Assembly: GCA_002733575.1 (NCBI GenBank)
Contig: NVWB01000153.1
Coordinates: 1-56,388, forward strand
DNA: 56,388 bases
Direction: 5' to 3'
Origin: Blastopirellula sp.
GTDB lineage: Bacteria > Planctomycetota > Planctomycetia > Pirellulales > Pirellulaceae
Shown: positions 46,476 through 54,560 of the stretch, one piece after another
Layout of the letters: each line of letters begins with the position of its first letter
How positions within the stretch are numbered: position 1 is the first letter of the stretch
Program-made: the position numbers and the translations under genes
The notes under the pieces: generated by a model
What the model was told of the DNA's origin: nothing
Databases searched by the model: none
The model's input: only the letters and a program-made list of their open reading frames with translations

Positions 46476-46959
46476 TGGGAGTCCTCGTATAAGTTTCCGA
46501 ATCGAAGTGCGAATGGCCGTACTTAAATTCAACAAACGCTTTGATCAATAAAACCAAGGCATAATAAACTGTGCCAGAGTCAATAAAATCAAATTGGTAT
46601 AAAGGAAGTTTGGTTAATCAGAGCAACAATCGGAAACTGGCCTAATCTAAATTGAAAAAGGATGAGATGGCCGGAAGGGAAACCCTTGGTATTGCTTGAT
46701 CTGATTTCAAATTGTTGATAGTCAATGGTGAGTAACTCAATACGCTACAAACCGAAGATGCCCTGCTGACTTGACAACAAGTTTGAACTAAACCTTTATA
46801 AAATGTTGTTGATAAGTGAATGAATAAGCCGTCCCGATGGAAGTATTATTCGCCAAACACAAATCCATTCAAGGAATTTGCGAAAAAAAGGATAAAGTGA
46901 AAAGTTGATAGTTAAAAATAAAAGCCTGAATGATGCGACCATCAATCCAGCGTAAGTAG
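46476..46959. other. 484-base gap between the two ATPase genes
   Basis: No credible gene. A short stem AAGGG-AAA-CCCTT is present near 46676. The size suggests that pilT may have its own promoter here instead of relying on read-through from the upstream PilB/GspE gene. Confidence 0.45.
46482..46486 (-). promoter_or_regulatory. Ribosome binding site deciding the pilT start
   Basis: GAGGA on the minus strand, six bases before the ATG at 46475; the in-frame start upstream at 46535 has no comparable site. Confidence 0.7.
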
Positions 46960-48690
46960 TTAATCTTGCTCTGACCTCTTCGACACGCGGAAGACTTCCT
47001 CTATGGTCGTCACTCCACGCGTCGCTTTCAGCAATCCGTCTCGGTAGAGCGAATGCATTCCTTGACTCATTGCTGCCTTGCGGATGTCTTGAGTCGAGGC
47101 TCCATCGAACGAAAGTTCTCGAATTTTCCCGTTCATAGGCATTAATTCAAAGATTCCCATTCGTCCCTTGTAGCCACTACGCTGGCAGTTGCCACAGCCG
47201 CGACCCTTCATAAAGGTCGCACCGGCAATCTCCTCTGGCTTCAGGCCAGTTGACTCCAGAACGCCATCACTCGGTGTGTGCGGTTGCTTGCATTTATCGC
47301 AAATCACCCGTACCAAACGCTGAGCCACCACTCCAATTATTGTACTTGCAACTAAGTATGGGGGAACACCCATATCATTTAAACGTGTAATGGCACCGGG
47401 CGCATCGTTCGTATGCAGTGTACTGAATACTAAATGTCCAGTAAGAGCGGCCTGGATTCCCATCGAAGCAGTTTCTTGATCCCGCATTTCCCCAACAAGG
47501 ATCACATTCGGGGCCTGTCGCAACATCGCACGAATAATCTTGGCAAAATCGAGACCAATATCATGGCGAACCTGGGTCTGATTGATCCCTGGTAGATAGT
47601 ATTCCACCGGATCTTCCGCCGTAATAATCTTAACATCCGGACGATTCAACTCGTTCAAGGCGGCATAAAGCGTTGTGGTTTTGCCAGACCCCGTTGGACC
47701 TGTCACCAAAATAATTCCATTGGGACGCTTGATCAGGCTATTAAACTTAACCAAGTTCTCATCATCCAACCCTAATTGGCGGGTTCCGACCTTGATGCTG
47801 TCTTTATCCAAAATCCGCATGACGATCGATTGACCATGATTGGTCGGAATCACGCTCACACGAAGATCGATCTCTTTTGTGCCAACATCGGCCTTAATAC
47901 GACCATCTTGGCATCGTCGACGTTCGGCGATATCGATGGAGCCCAAAATCTTGATTCTAGAAAGGATAGCACCCAACATTCTTCGGGGGGGGCTATCTCG
48001 CTCAACCAAAACACCATCAATTCGATAGCGAATTCGGACACGGTCTTCAAACGGTTCGATGTGAATATCTGACGCCCTAAGCTGCACCGCTTCGTTGATC
48101 ATCAGATGGATCAAGCGAATCACAGGAGCACTGGAGTCATCGACCGAGTCGGTGTCGCCACCGCCCATCGTCATGGTGTCCTGCTCCATGGTATCGGTGA
48201 AATCGATGGCAGTATCGGTAAATTCCTGCAACATCGTATCGGCCGATTCACCTTCCTGCTGCCCATAGTAGCGGTTAATCGCTTCTAAGATGCTCTCGCG
48301 AGGTGCCAGTGAAACAGTCACTTTACGATTCAAGATGAATTGCAATTTATCAACCGTCTCGAAATCGAGTGGGTTATGCATAATCACCATAAGCGTTCCT
48401 TCATCCTCAGACATCGGCATAACCACGTTTTCACGGGCCACCGATTCAGGGACTAATTCAACTGCTGTAGGCGGAATCGTTGTTTCCGACAGATCGATAT
48501 ATTCGAGTCCATGCTCTTCGGCAATGGCTTTCATCACATCATCCGCCGATGCATACTCCAACCGGACCAATGCATCGGGTACTTCGATGTTGTGTTTTTC
48601 AGCCATTTGTTCGGCTTCAGTCAGTTGGTCAGGGCCAACCACACCGCGTCGAATCAAGATTTCCGCATAGCCACCAAGTGCTCCAGCCAA
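46960..48690 (-). CDS. PilB/GspE-type assembly ATPase, first copy
   Basis: 576 residues with a TTG start supported by GGAGG eight bases upstream. The N-terminal domain is LGGYAEILIRRGVVGPDQLTEAEQMAEKH; the ATPase has ASDIHIEPFEDRVRIRYRIDGV, Walker A GPTGSGKTTTLYAALNEL at about 332, ITAEDPVEYYLPGINQTQV, Walker B ILVGEMRDQETASMG and GHLVFSTLHTNDAPGA. The zinc motif is CDKC and CGNC. It differs clearly from the second copy downstream, so the two may drive different steps or fibres. It is the first gene of the cluster; the promoter should lie upstream of 48710. Confidence 0.94.
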   Translation of the reverse strand: MAGALGGYAEILIRRGVVGPDQLTEAEQMAEKHNIEVPDALVRLEYASADDVMKAIAEEHGLEYIDLSETTIPPTAVELVPESVARENVVMPMSEDEGTLMVIMHNPLDFETVDKLQFILNRKVTVSLAPRESILEAINRYYGQQEGESADTMLQEFTDTAIDFTDTMEQDTMTMGGGDTDSVDDSSAPVIRLIHLMINEAVQLRASDIHIEPFEDRVRIRYRIDGVLVERDSPPRRMLGAILSRIKILGSIDIAERRRCQDGRIKADVGTKEIDLRVSVIPTNHGQSIVMRILDKDSIKVGTRQLGLDDENLVKFNSLIKRPNGIILVTGPTGSGKTTTLYAALNELNRPDVKIITAEDPVEYYLPGINQTQVRHDIGLDFAKIIRAMLRQAPNVILVGEMRDQETASMGIQAALTGHLVFSTLHTNDAPGAITRLNDMGVPPYLVASTIIGVVAQRLVRVICDKCKQPHTPSDGVLESTGLKPEEIAGATFMKGRGCGNCQRSGYKGRMGIFELMPMNGKIRELSFDGASTQDIRKAAMSQGMHSLYRDGLLKATRGVTTIEEVFRVSKRSEQD

Positions 48691-48698
48691 GGTGATAT

Positions 48699-48703
48699 CC
48701 TCC
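48699..48703 (-). promoter_or_regulatory. Strong ribosome binding site for a TTG start
   Basis: GGAGG on the minus strand, eight bases before the TTG at 48690; there is no ATG in frame nearby that begins the conserved N-terminal domain. Confidence 0.75.
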
Positions 48704-48710
48704 GGAGTTT

Positions 48711-49433
48711 GAGATAAGGAATTAATAAGTGTTCTGAAAAGTCTATATATATAGGAAAGGGTCGGTTGTAAACAAGAAATTGTACCCTATTTACCCAGCA
48801 TTCCTCAAAAAAGAAATGCTCAGTAGGGATATGGACAATCTGTGCAACAATCCTTCATCTTCTATTCTGGTTAGAGAAGCACCAGAATTCAATCATCCTA
48901 CCTATGGATTCCTGATATCGAATACTTATTTTCTTCGGATTTAAGCGGCTAAAGCCACCACATTGAGGATTGAATCTGAGTATGAAATTATAGCTCAATT
49001 CTGAGAGCTCATTAATTTTGTAGCGTTCTACCTCGAGTTCCCTTGCGGTCATTCACAGTACACTTGCCATCTATCGGAGAAGACCCATTAACGCATAAAG
49101 CATTATGGTGTTAATACTTGCGACGATTCACCAAGGCTTATTGCTGGCAAATGGGTTGTTGCTAAAGTTTTCATCAAAGTGCGTGTCTCTTCTATTTATC
49201 CCTGAGATGGTCATGAAGAGATTATGTTGCCAATACGCCAATCCTCTCGTTTTTAAGCAGCCTGACCACAGCGCAGGAAGAACTTGCCGAATTTGTTTTT
49301 TTTGCTTTAAAACAGACAAGAATGCTATCGCTACTACCAACTTTCACGTTGACACCAATCGCTCTGGCGTCAATAATCGCCCGCCATTTGTTATGGGTGG
49401 CCTTGGCTATCACATTTCTTGCGATGCGTCTCA
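48711..49433. other. Intergenic region without a convincing gene, about 720 bases
   Basis: Several short open frames exist (122 codons at 49105-49473 plus; 65-70 codons on the minus strand at 48855-49052, 49128-49340 and 49222-49434), but none shows a known motif, a ribosome site or family-like composition. The phrase AAGCGGCTAAAGCCACCACA near 48941 looks like a dispersed-repeat fragment. The promoter of the pilus-like cluster (leftward) and that of the barrel protein (rightward) must be here. A decayed gene cannot be excluded. Confidence 0.4.
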
Positions 49434-50312
49434 ATGCAATTCAGAACCTATTCGATCCCAGTTATTGGGCTGATCAGTCTCGCGTGCACGGCAATCGCTT
49501 GCCCACTGTTTGCACAAGAACGGGCTTCACTGACCGTTGCGATGGAATTGGCCGATCAAGAAGAGCGACAGCTCTCATTTCAAAATCAAGAACAATACAC
49601 GCTCTCCCCAGCAGAAGAAATTGGATTGGGGCAACCTGAAGGACTATCGAATCCATACGCCTTGAATTCAGGTAATCGTTTTCACCGTTTGGGAGTGTTC
49701 CCTGACAAGCTTGGATTTTTTCATAGCGACCCTGACGACCCAGGTCGTTATTCAGGCGAAGGTGCTCCGCTATTTGGAACCAGTTGGAGAAATCGGCCCT
49801 ACCATGCAGACATCTTTTTTGGTTCATTGCTCACCGGTGATCTTGAGAAGGGTAGTATCTTCCAACGCAGTACTGCGATTTCTGGGGTACGTCTCGGCTA
49901 CGATTTTGATCATTACTGGGGAGCCGAGATCCGTCTCGCCAAGGCAGATGCCCGTGTAAATTATGCGTCTGATCGAACACTTGCAGGCACCAGCAGTATT
50001 CTGATGGTCGACACCACGATGAAGTATTATCCGTGGGGTGATTCCCAGTGGCGACCCTTTGCCACATTGGGAATGGGTTACGCCAGTTTTGATTACCTAG
50101 ATGCCACAGGCTTAGCCCGAAATCAAAGCTTGGTAAATATTCCCATTGGAGTCGGCATGAAGTATTATCTTCGCCCTTGGTTTATCTTTCGCACCGAGAT
50201 GCAAGATAACATGACGATTGGCGCGAGCGGAATGAGCTCAATGCACAACCTCTCTTTCACCGGCGGTTTTGAATACCGCTTCGGCGGCCCCCGCCCGAGT
50301 TATACGCGGTAA
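49434..50312 (+). CDS. Outer-membrane beta-barrel protein
   Basis: 292 residues from the ATG of MQFRTYSIPVIGLISLACTAIACPLFA-QE, a clear signal peptide; an ATG at 49419 would add five residues. After a linker of about 100 residues the chain alternates aromatic and small residues in OmpA/OmpW-like strands: ISGVRLGYDFDHYWGAEIRLAKADA, SSILMVDTTMKYYPWGDSQWRPFATLGMGYASFDY, LVNIPIGVGMKYYLRPWFIFRTEMQDNMT and NLSFTGGFEYRFGG. The family is the 'outer membrane beta-barrel' type, with probably eight strands. Function unknown; surface adhesion or structural stability is possible. Confidence 0.85.
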   Translation: MQFRTYSIPVIGLISLACTAIACPLFAQERASLTVAMELADQEERQLSFQNQEQYTLSPAEEIGLGQPEGLSNPYALNSGNRFHRLGVFPDKLGFFHSDPDDPGRYSGEGAPLFGTSWRNRPYHADIFFGSLLTGDLEKGSIFQRSTAISGVRLGYDFDHYWGAEIRLAKADARVNYASDRTLAGTSSILMVDTTMKYYPWGDSQWRPFATLGMGYASFDYLDATGLARNQSLVNIPIGVGMKYYLRPWFIFRTEMQDNMTIGASGMSSMHNLSFTGGFEYRFGGPRPSYTR

Positions 50313-50344
50313 CTTGCTTCGACGAGTAGCGTCTCTCATCACTG

Positions 50345-50839
50345 CTAAATCGGAAATTCATCACAGCATCTTACAACGATGACCGTTGGATCTCTTTTGA
50401 AGATCGCCAGAAGATCGCGATTCAAATTAGCAACCAGCTCCGAACGATCAACACGACGAAAACGCCGCCAATTCCAATACTTGCGGGGTTGAGTGCCAAC
50501 CTGCACACAGAGTGACAATGGCACGCCAGGCGGTTCCAAGTTTGGTTCTTCAGGCGGCCCTCCGTGTCTTTCGTAAATCTCGATCGCCGCTTCATCATTA
50601 GCACGGGGGAAACCGTAAACGCAGATTTCCATGCGGAACCCGTCGATTTTAGCAGGGACGTACCAACCCCAATCTTCACATACGACCCACGGGACGGCAT
50701 AACCGCATCCGCCGAGTTCACCTTGGATGTATTCAGCGAGTGCCTTGCCGTAGATACCATCATTGTTCAATTCATCGGATTCGTTCTCCAACACACACAG
50801 GTGTGGAGCGTCGATTTCGATAAACTGATTGTTTTCCAA
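50345..50839 (-). CDS. Hypothetical protein with a Trp-rich core
   Basis: 164 residues from a TTG; AAAGG lies about ten bases upstream. No family recognised. The visible core is GGCGYAVPWVVCEDWGWYVPAKIDGFRMEICVYGF, followed by PPGVPLSLCVQVGTQPRKYWNWRRF and a C-terminal alpha-helical NLNRDLLAIF. There is no signal peptide or TM, so it should be cytoplasmic; the CEDWGWY phrase recalls small conserved proteins that flank toxin or immunity genes, but no toxin is adjacent and this is only an impression. It is one of three minus-strand genes preceded by the same leader repeat. Confidence 0.7.
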   Translation of the reverse strand: MENNQFIEIDAPHLCVLENESDELNNDGIYGKALAEYIQGELGGCGYAVPWVVCEDWGWYVPAKIDGFRMEICVYGFPRANDEAAIEIYERHGGPPEEPNLEPPGVPLSLCVQVGTQPRKYWNWRRFRRVDRSELVANLNRDLLAIFKRDPTVIVVRCCDEFPI

Positions 50840-50872
50840 TGGTATGCTGCCTTTGCTGCCTACAGATAAATT

Positions 50873-51030
50873 ACAATAACCAAATCCCGCACCATTACGG
50901 CCTGGTACGGTTCAGTGAATTTAAACGTATCACACTATCGAAACGTTTTCAACAAAAACAAGAAAATGCTTGCTGACTATTTCGACAGATGACACAACCA
51001 ATCGACCTTTTCGTGATTGACACCGCACAA
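50873..51030 (-). repeat. Leader-like repeat, copy A
   Basis: Starts ACAATAACCAAATCCCGCAC, continues with ATTACGGCCTGGTACGG and TCAGTGAATTTAAACGTATC, and ends CGTGATTGACACCGCACAA at 51030. Its closest match is copy B (54274-54533). It lies directly upstream of the minus-strand gene at 50345-50839. Confidence 0.75.
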
Positions 51031-51244
51031 TCAGATGGATGGCGGCTATGCGTTTGTGCTTCGATTGAATCGATTGCTGGTGGGCATTACAATCGGTTAT
51101 AAAATCATTCGGTGTAGACCATCCATCCTACGAAACTTGAAATACAAAAAGATTTCTCCCAAGAAAACTGTATGTCAATCGAATACGAGACAAGGACCGA
51201 TTCCTAGAGTCCCGAATAGACTGGTCGAGAGGATCACAAACAAC

Positions 51245-51622
51245 ATGTACATTCGCGCACTACTCCTAGCCCTGCCGGTCGTTTTAATCGGCTGCAATGC
51301 ATCGCAGTTCAGCGAGAAGCTTACCTCGCAATTACCACGAGCCGATGGTTCAATGCTTGAGGTGGAATGTATTTCCTACGTTGAACACAACAACGCTTTT
51401 GTCTCACCCACGTTAAAACCACAGCCACAGGTCACCGTGATCCTAGACGAACGGACCATTGTGGTTCATGCCGATAAAATTTTACTCAACGGCGAACTCT
51501 ACGCATCTCTAGCGAGCGATGTCAAGAAACTACGCATCGAAATCACCGAAAATAGTTTTATTGTGACGGCTGATGGTGAACCCGTAACTAAATTGGCCGA
51601 GCCTGTAGAAACGGCAGATTAG
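51245..51622 (+). CDS. Small lipoprotein
   Basis: 125 residues from MYIRALLLALPVVLIGCNAS; the lipobox LIGC puts the modified Cys at residue 17, so the mature protein is lipid-anchored in the envelope. The open frame extends to 51017 but the upstream part is not protein-like and overlaps the leader repeat. The mature part has no known domain; it looks like a small beta-rich fold (VEVECISYVEHNNAF, PQVTVILDERTIVVHADKILLNGELYASL, RIEITENSFIVTADGE). Role unknown. Confidence 0.82.
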   Translation: MYIRALLLALPVVLIGCNASQFSEKLTSQLPRADGSMLEVECISYVEHNNAFVSPTLKPQPQVTVILDERTIVVHADKILLNGELYASLASDVKKLRIEITENSFIVTADGEPVTKLAEPVETAD

Positions 51623-51758
51623 TATTTCTGTTTTTTGTGGTGAACACCTGGGCGTTGTGATATATTCGTTTCTACTGTTCTATACTGAATCACAAACATG
51701 CGGGAAAACTATGCCTATCGTTCGTGGATAAATAGGTGTCCTGCTATAGGAATCTCAC

Positions 51759-52505
51759 ATGACATGGCTTCCATCAGACAATCTTTCCCCATCTGACGTC
51801 CTTAATAGTGCATTAGTTGATTCACTCGAACATCGATGGGAAGATGCGCTTCGGAAGTTCCTTTGGTTCCACGAAGCTTCCCGAGGGGAACCTCGCATGG
51901 AGGGATTTAGACTCTCCTTTGCACTCGGATACTGGATGGATCTGGCGGCACAATACCCGGCCGCAATGGACGCATTCATCAAGCTTCGTGACGATACAGA
52001 GAAAACGTATCGTGCGAATAGTGGAGATTTCGAGTCATTCCTTGAAGTCTCTTCACTCAATCGATTTCTCGACAATAATCGACGAACGGTCGATCTGTTT
52101 ATGGAGATTTCAAGAGACGCTCCTGAAAACGCGATGCGTATTTATCACATTGTGGAGGAGGCACTAGTCGCTGAGGGAATGTATCAAGAATGTGCTCCTT
52201 TTCTTGAATGGAAAAACCGCATGGAAATATCGATAAGCGGCTACAAGATTGGATTGGAGGTTGAAGAGGAATTCGAGCAGGACGAAAGTTGCTCGCCTAA
52301 GTCCGCGCGAAAACACTTTCAGAATAACACCGCTACACTTGTTGCTCTACTCTCTTTGAATACTCGGAGAGAAGAAGCTGAACAGGTTCGTGAGTTGAGT
52401 CTTGCCGTTCTAGACGATAATGAGTTTCGTATTGTCTTAGAGAGGGCATTGGCAGGGCTGTTTCCTGAAGCTGAAGACGACTGGTCCGTGCGGAATCATC
52501 TCTAG
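51759..52505 (+). CDS. Hypothetical all-helical protein
   Basis: 248 residues, no signal peptide; AGGAA lies ten bases before the ATG. The sequence is almost entirely helical and acidic with tetratricopeptide-like phrases (SLEHRWEDALRKFLWFHEASRG, FALGYWMDLAAQYPAAMDAFIKLRDDTE, SLNRFLDNNRRTVDLFMEISRDAPENA), so an alpha-solenoid or TPR-like fold is likely. No catalytic motif seen. The membrane-protein gene follows 27 bases after its stop and the pair may be cotranscribed. Confidence 0.75.
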   Translation: MTWLPSDNLSPSDVLNSALVDSLEHRWEDALRKFLWFHEASRGEPRMEGFRLSFALGYWMDLAAQYPAAMDAFIKLRDDTEKTYRANSGDFESFLEVSSLNRFLDNNRRTVDLFMEISRDAPENAMRIYHIVEEALVAEGMYQECAPFLEWKNRMEISISGYKIGLEVEEEFEQDESCSPKSARKHFQNNTATLVALLSLNTRREEAEQVRELSLAVLDDNEFRIVLERALAGLFPEAEDDWSVRNHL

Positions 52506-52532
52506 TAGCAGCCTTGTGAATTGGATCATTCC

Positions 52533-53339
52533 ATGCAAGAAACCACACAACACAATCTCCCTCTGCCACGCTGGTGCTTTGTTCTACTGGCCGTGCCTAC
52601 CTTTTATATGCTGTTGGCTTTTCTGAGCCTTGCCGTGTGGGTATTCACTTCGATATTAATGGGGCAAGTCGGAGGTCCGCCAGGATGGATGCTGCCTGCA
52701 TTAGGTTTTGCCTTGAATGTCACGTTCGTCATGTGGCCCATTTATTTCGTCTGGGTCTGTTTTTCAAAGCGGCTGACTTGGCGTGAAAAAGTGGCGTGGG
52801 GTTTCATTGTGCTCTATGCGAACATGCTTGGCATGCCGGCTTTCTTCATCTTTATGATCCGTCGCTACTTGGGTTTGGAAAAACGCATCAACAAACGGGA
52901 TGAGGGTGCGTTGGATCGGCTCTTGAAACGCAATAAAATCAACAGAGATCGGCTGTCGTCTGGCCAAATAGACATATTACGGAAACACTGCCGCTATCAC
53001 CGTTGGGGCAAGTGGGCTGCTGTACCAGTGTGCGTTCTTGCAGCGACTGTAGTCTACGCGGGGCTAGTTGTGTTTCCGAACAATCTCATTTCAGGTTTCG
53101 CAGACATGTCACAAACCCACTTGATTATTTACTCGGCAACTGGCACTCGGAAAGAAGTGCTCCCCGATCCTGAACTTCAAAAGCTCCAAGTACAAGCCAT
53201 CATGCAGTTCGGCACCGGGTTTGGCATCACAGCAGGCATGGGCCTGTTCGGTCTGTTTTGGCCCATGATGCTGCTCTTGGGTAATTGGCACAATCGAGCC
53301 TTGATCAAATTCCTGCAAGCGGCTGATGAAGGGCCGTAG
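52533..53339 (+). CDS. Hypothetical multi-pass membrane protein
   Basis: 268 residues from the ATG at 52533. Four or five TM segments: RWCFVLLAVPTFYMLLAFLSLAVWVF (with a second one VTFVMWPIYFVWVCF), VAWGFIVLYANMLGMPAFFIFMI, then a charged cytoplasmic-type loop (KRINKRDEGALDRLLKRNKINRDRLSS), WAAVPVCVLAATVVYAGLVVFP, and IMQFGTGFGITAGMGLFGLFWPMMLLLG near the end. No family recognised. It follows the helical protein gene closely on the same strand. Confidence 0.75.
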   Translation: MQETTQHNLPLPRWCFVLLAVPTFYMLLAFLSLAVWVFTSILMGQVGGPPGWMLPALGFALNVTFVMWPIYFVWVCFSKRLTWREKVAWGFIVLYANMLGMPAFFIFMIRRYLGLEKRINKRDEGALDRLLKRNKINRDRLSSGQIDILRKHCRYHRWGKWAAVPVCVLAATVVYAGLVVFPNNLISGFADMSQTHLIIYSATGTRKEVLPDPELQKLQVQAIMQFGTGFGITAGMGLFGLFWPMMLLLGNWHNRALIKFLQAADEGP

Positions 53340-53395
53340 AATGAATGGTCTCTAACAAAAGATTCTCGAACACCAAACATTCATCACCAAAAGCT

Positions 53396-53650
53396 TCCTT
53401 TCGGGTGCCACTGGCTTCGCCAGTGTGAAGTGTAATTTGGGTTTCAAATGCTGCTTTGATCACAAGTCAGATAGCGTAAGTCTTGAAGTTGACCGCCGTT
53501 CATCCAGGGTAACCGCATCTTCGGTTTTGCAGAACGCGTGCCACTTCACCCTACTCTTGAAAGCACGATTGCTCAACTTGTGTTGAACTCTTTTAATATC
53601 GAAGATCAATCGCAGCACACACTGGCGAAGCCAGTGGCACCCAAGAAAGG
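53396..53650. repeat. Paired REP-type palindromes, element 2
   Basis: GTGCCACTGGC-TTC-GCCAGTG (53405-53425) faces CACTGGC-GAA-GCCAGTGGCAC (53620-53640); outer CCTTTC/GAAAGG sequences extend the arms. The 190 bases inside begin TGTGAAGTGTAATTTGGGTT, similar to the inside of element 3. The gap 53340-53690 holds nothing else; the minus-strand open frame at 53460-53681 translates the palindrome and is not a gene. Confidence 0.85.
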
Positions 53651-53690
53651 GGCTCTTTGGTTGGAAATATGTCAGTGTCACTTGTCGAAA

Positions 53691-54233
53691 TTAACGTACT
53701 TGTTGAGATAGTGATTCTATCCCGTTTTTCAAGACTGTTTCAATTTCGGAATCCAAAGGGTTGTTCACTCCTTTGAGCCCGTCGTAAACAGTTGACGCCC
53801 ATTGAAAGTATTCAAGTTGTCTGGAAACAGTCCATCCTACAGGTGGATCAAGAAGAATCGACTTTAAGTTACAAGTTTTGTCTGAAATTTTGATTAGTTT
53901 CGCTCCAACGCTTTTTTTAGGAGCATTTAATATTTGCAATCGCTTTCTTTCCGATTTTTCAAGCGATTTATCATCAGTGCATTCCAGTACAAGGCCAAGG
54001 ATGTTTTCACCAAACGATTCTCGAATCTCCTGATTGGTCGTATTGGTATCTTCAATCGTATCGTGAAGCAATGCAGCAATTAGAATTTCCTCATCGACAA
54101 TCTTTCCGACACGATTCAGATGCTCGGCCACCTCGATTGGATGGTTGATATAGGGTGACGCCGCACTGTTCTTTCGTCGTTGGTCTTTGTGCTTTTCAGC
54201 TGCAAAATAGATGGCGTGAAGCAATTGGTTCAT
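53691..54233 (-). CDS. MESH1-like HD hydrolase (probable small alarmone hydrolase)
   Basis: 180 residues from MNQLLHAIYFAAEKHKDQRR, the family start; the upstream in-frame extension to 54293 looks unrelated. RelA/SpoT HD-type (p)ppGpp hydrolase fold: RRK near 19-21, YINHP with H31, LLHDTIEDT with H57, D58, E61 and D62, and KISDKT with D118, matching the Mn-binding and nucleotide-contact residues of MESH1-type enzymes, whose length is also about 180. It would remove the 3' pyrophosphate of (p)ppGpp; animal MESH1 also dephosphorylates NADPH. There is no synthetase domain in the protein and none nearby. Copy B of the leader repeat lies upstream. Confidence 0.87.
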   Translation of the reverse strand: MNQLLHAIYFAAEKHKDQRRKNSAASPYINHPIEVAEHLNRVGKIVDEEILIAALLHDTIEDTNTTNQEIRESFGENILGLVLECTDDKSLEKSERKRLQILNAPKKSVGAKLIKISDKTCNLKSILLDPPVGWTVSRQLEYFQWASTVYDGLKGVNNPLDSEIETVLKNGIESLSQQVR

Positions 54234-54273
54234 AGTTTTCCAAGCAGAATAAAAGATTTCAAACCGCAAAAAT

Positions 54274-54533
54274 ACAATAACCAAATACCGCACTATTACG
54301 GCCTAGTGCAGATCAGTGAAGCTTAAATGCATCACAGCATCTAGGCGGTTTCTTCAAAAAAGAAACTGACCTTTTGCGTGGCACTGGCATCTTGCCAGTG
54401 TGAAGTGTGGTTGGGGTTTGAATAGCTTCTTTGATTTGTTTTTAATAAATCAAGTTGGTGGGTAGATACAAGCTGCAGCACTGGCAAAATGCCAGTGGCA
54501 CACGTTTGCCTTCTCGTGACTGACACCGCACAA
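54274..54533 (-). repeat. Leader-like repeat, copy B, interrupted by a REP pair
   Basis: Opens ACAATAACCAAATACCGCAC then TATTACGGCCTAGTGCAG and ATCAGTGAAGCTTAAATGC, and ends CTTCTCGTGACTGACACCGC (to 54533). Compared with copy A, the middle is replaced by paired REP element 3. It lies upstream of the MESH1-like gene. Confidence 0.75.
54376..54505. repeat. Paired REP-type palindromes, element 3
   Basis: GTGGCACTGGCATCTTGCCA (from 54378, ending GTG at 54400) faces CACTGGCAAAATGCCAGTGG (from 54479, ending CAC at 54501). The inner sequence GTGAAGTGTGGTTGGGGTTT and the TCTTTGAT further in resemble those of element 2. The element lies inside leader repeat copy B. Confidence 0.85.
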
Positions 54534-54560
54534 CTACTTCCCTTTCGGAATTGAAGGAGT

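Noticed and set aside
49105..49473. 122-codon frame before the barrel protein
   Set aside because: No motif, no ribosome site, Cys- and His-rich composition unlike neighbours, and it overlaps the start of the barrel gene in another frame.
51017..51244. N-terminal extension of the lipoprotein frame
   Set aside because: The extension covers the leader repeat and would bury a canonical lipoprotein signal; the ATG at 51245 is preferred.
53460..53681. Minus-strand frame containing GCHWLRQC
   Set aside because: It is translation of the REP palindrome; the same peptide appears from the palindrome at 22650-22670. It is not a gene.
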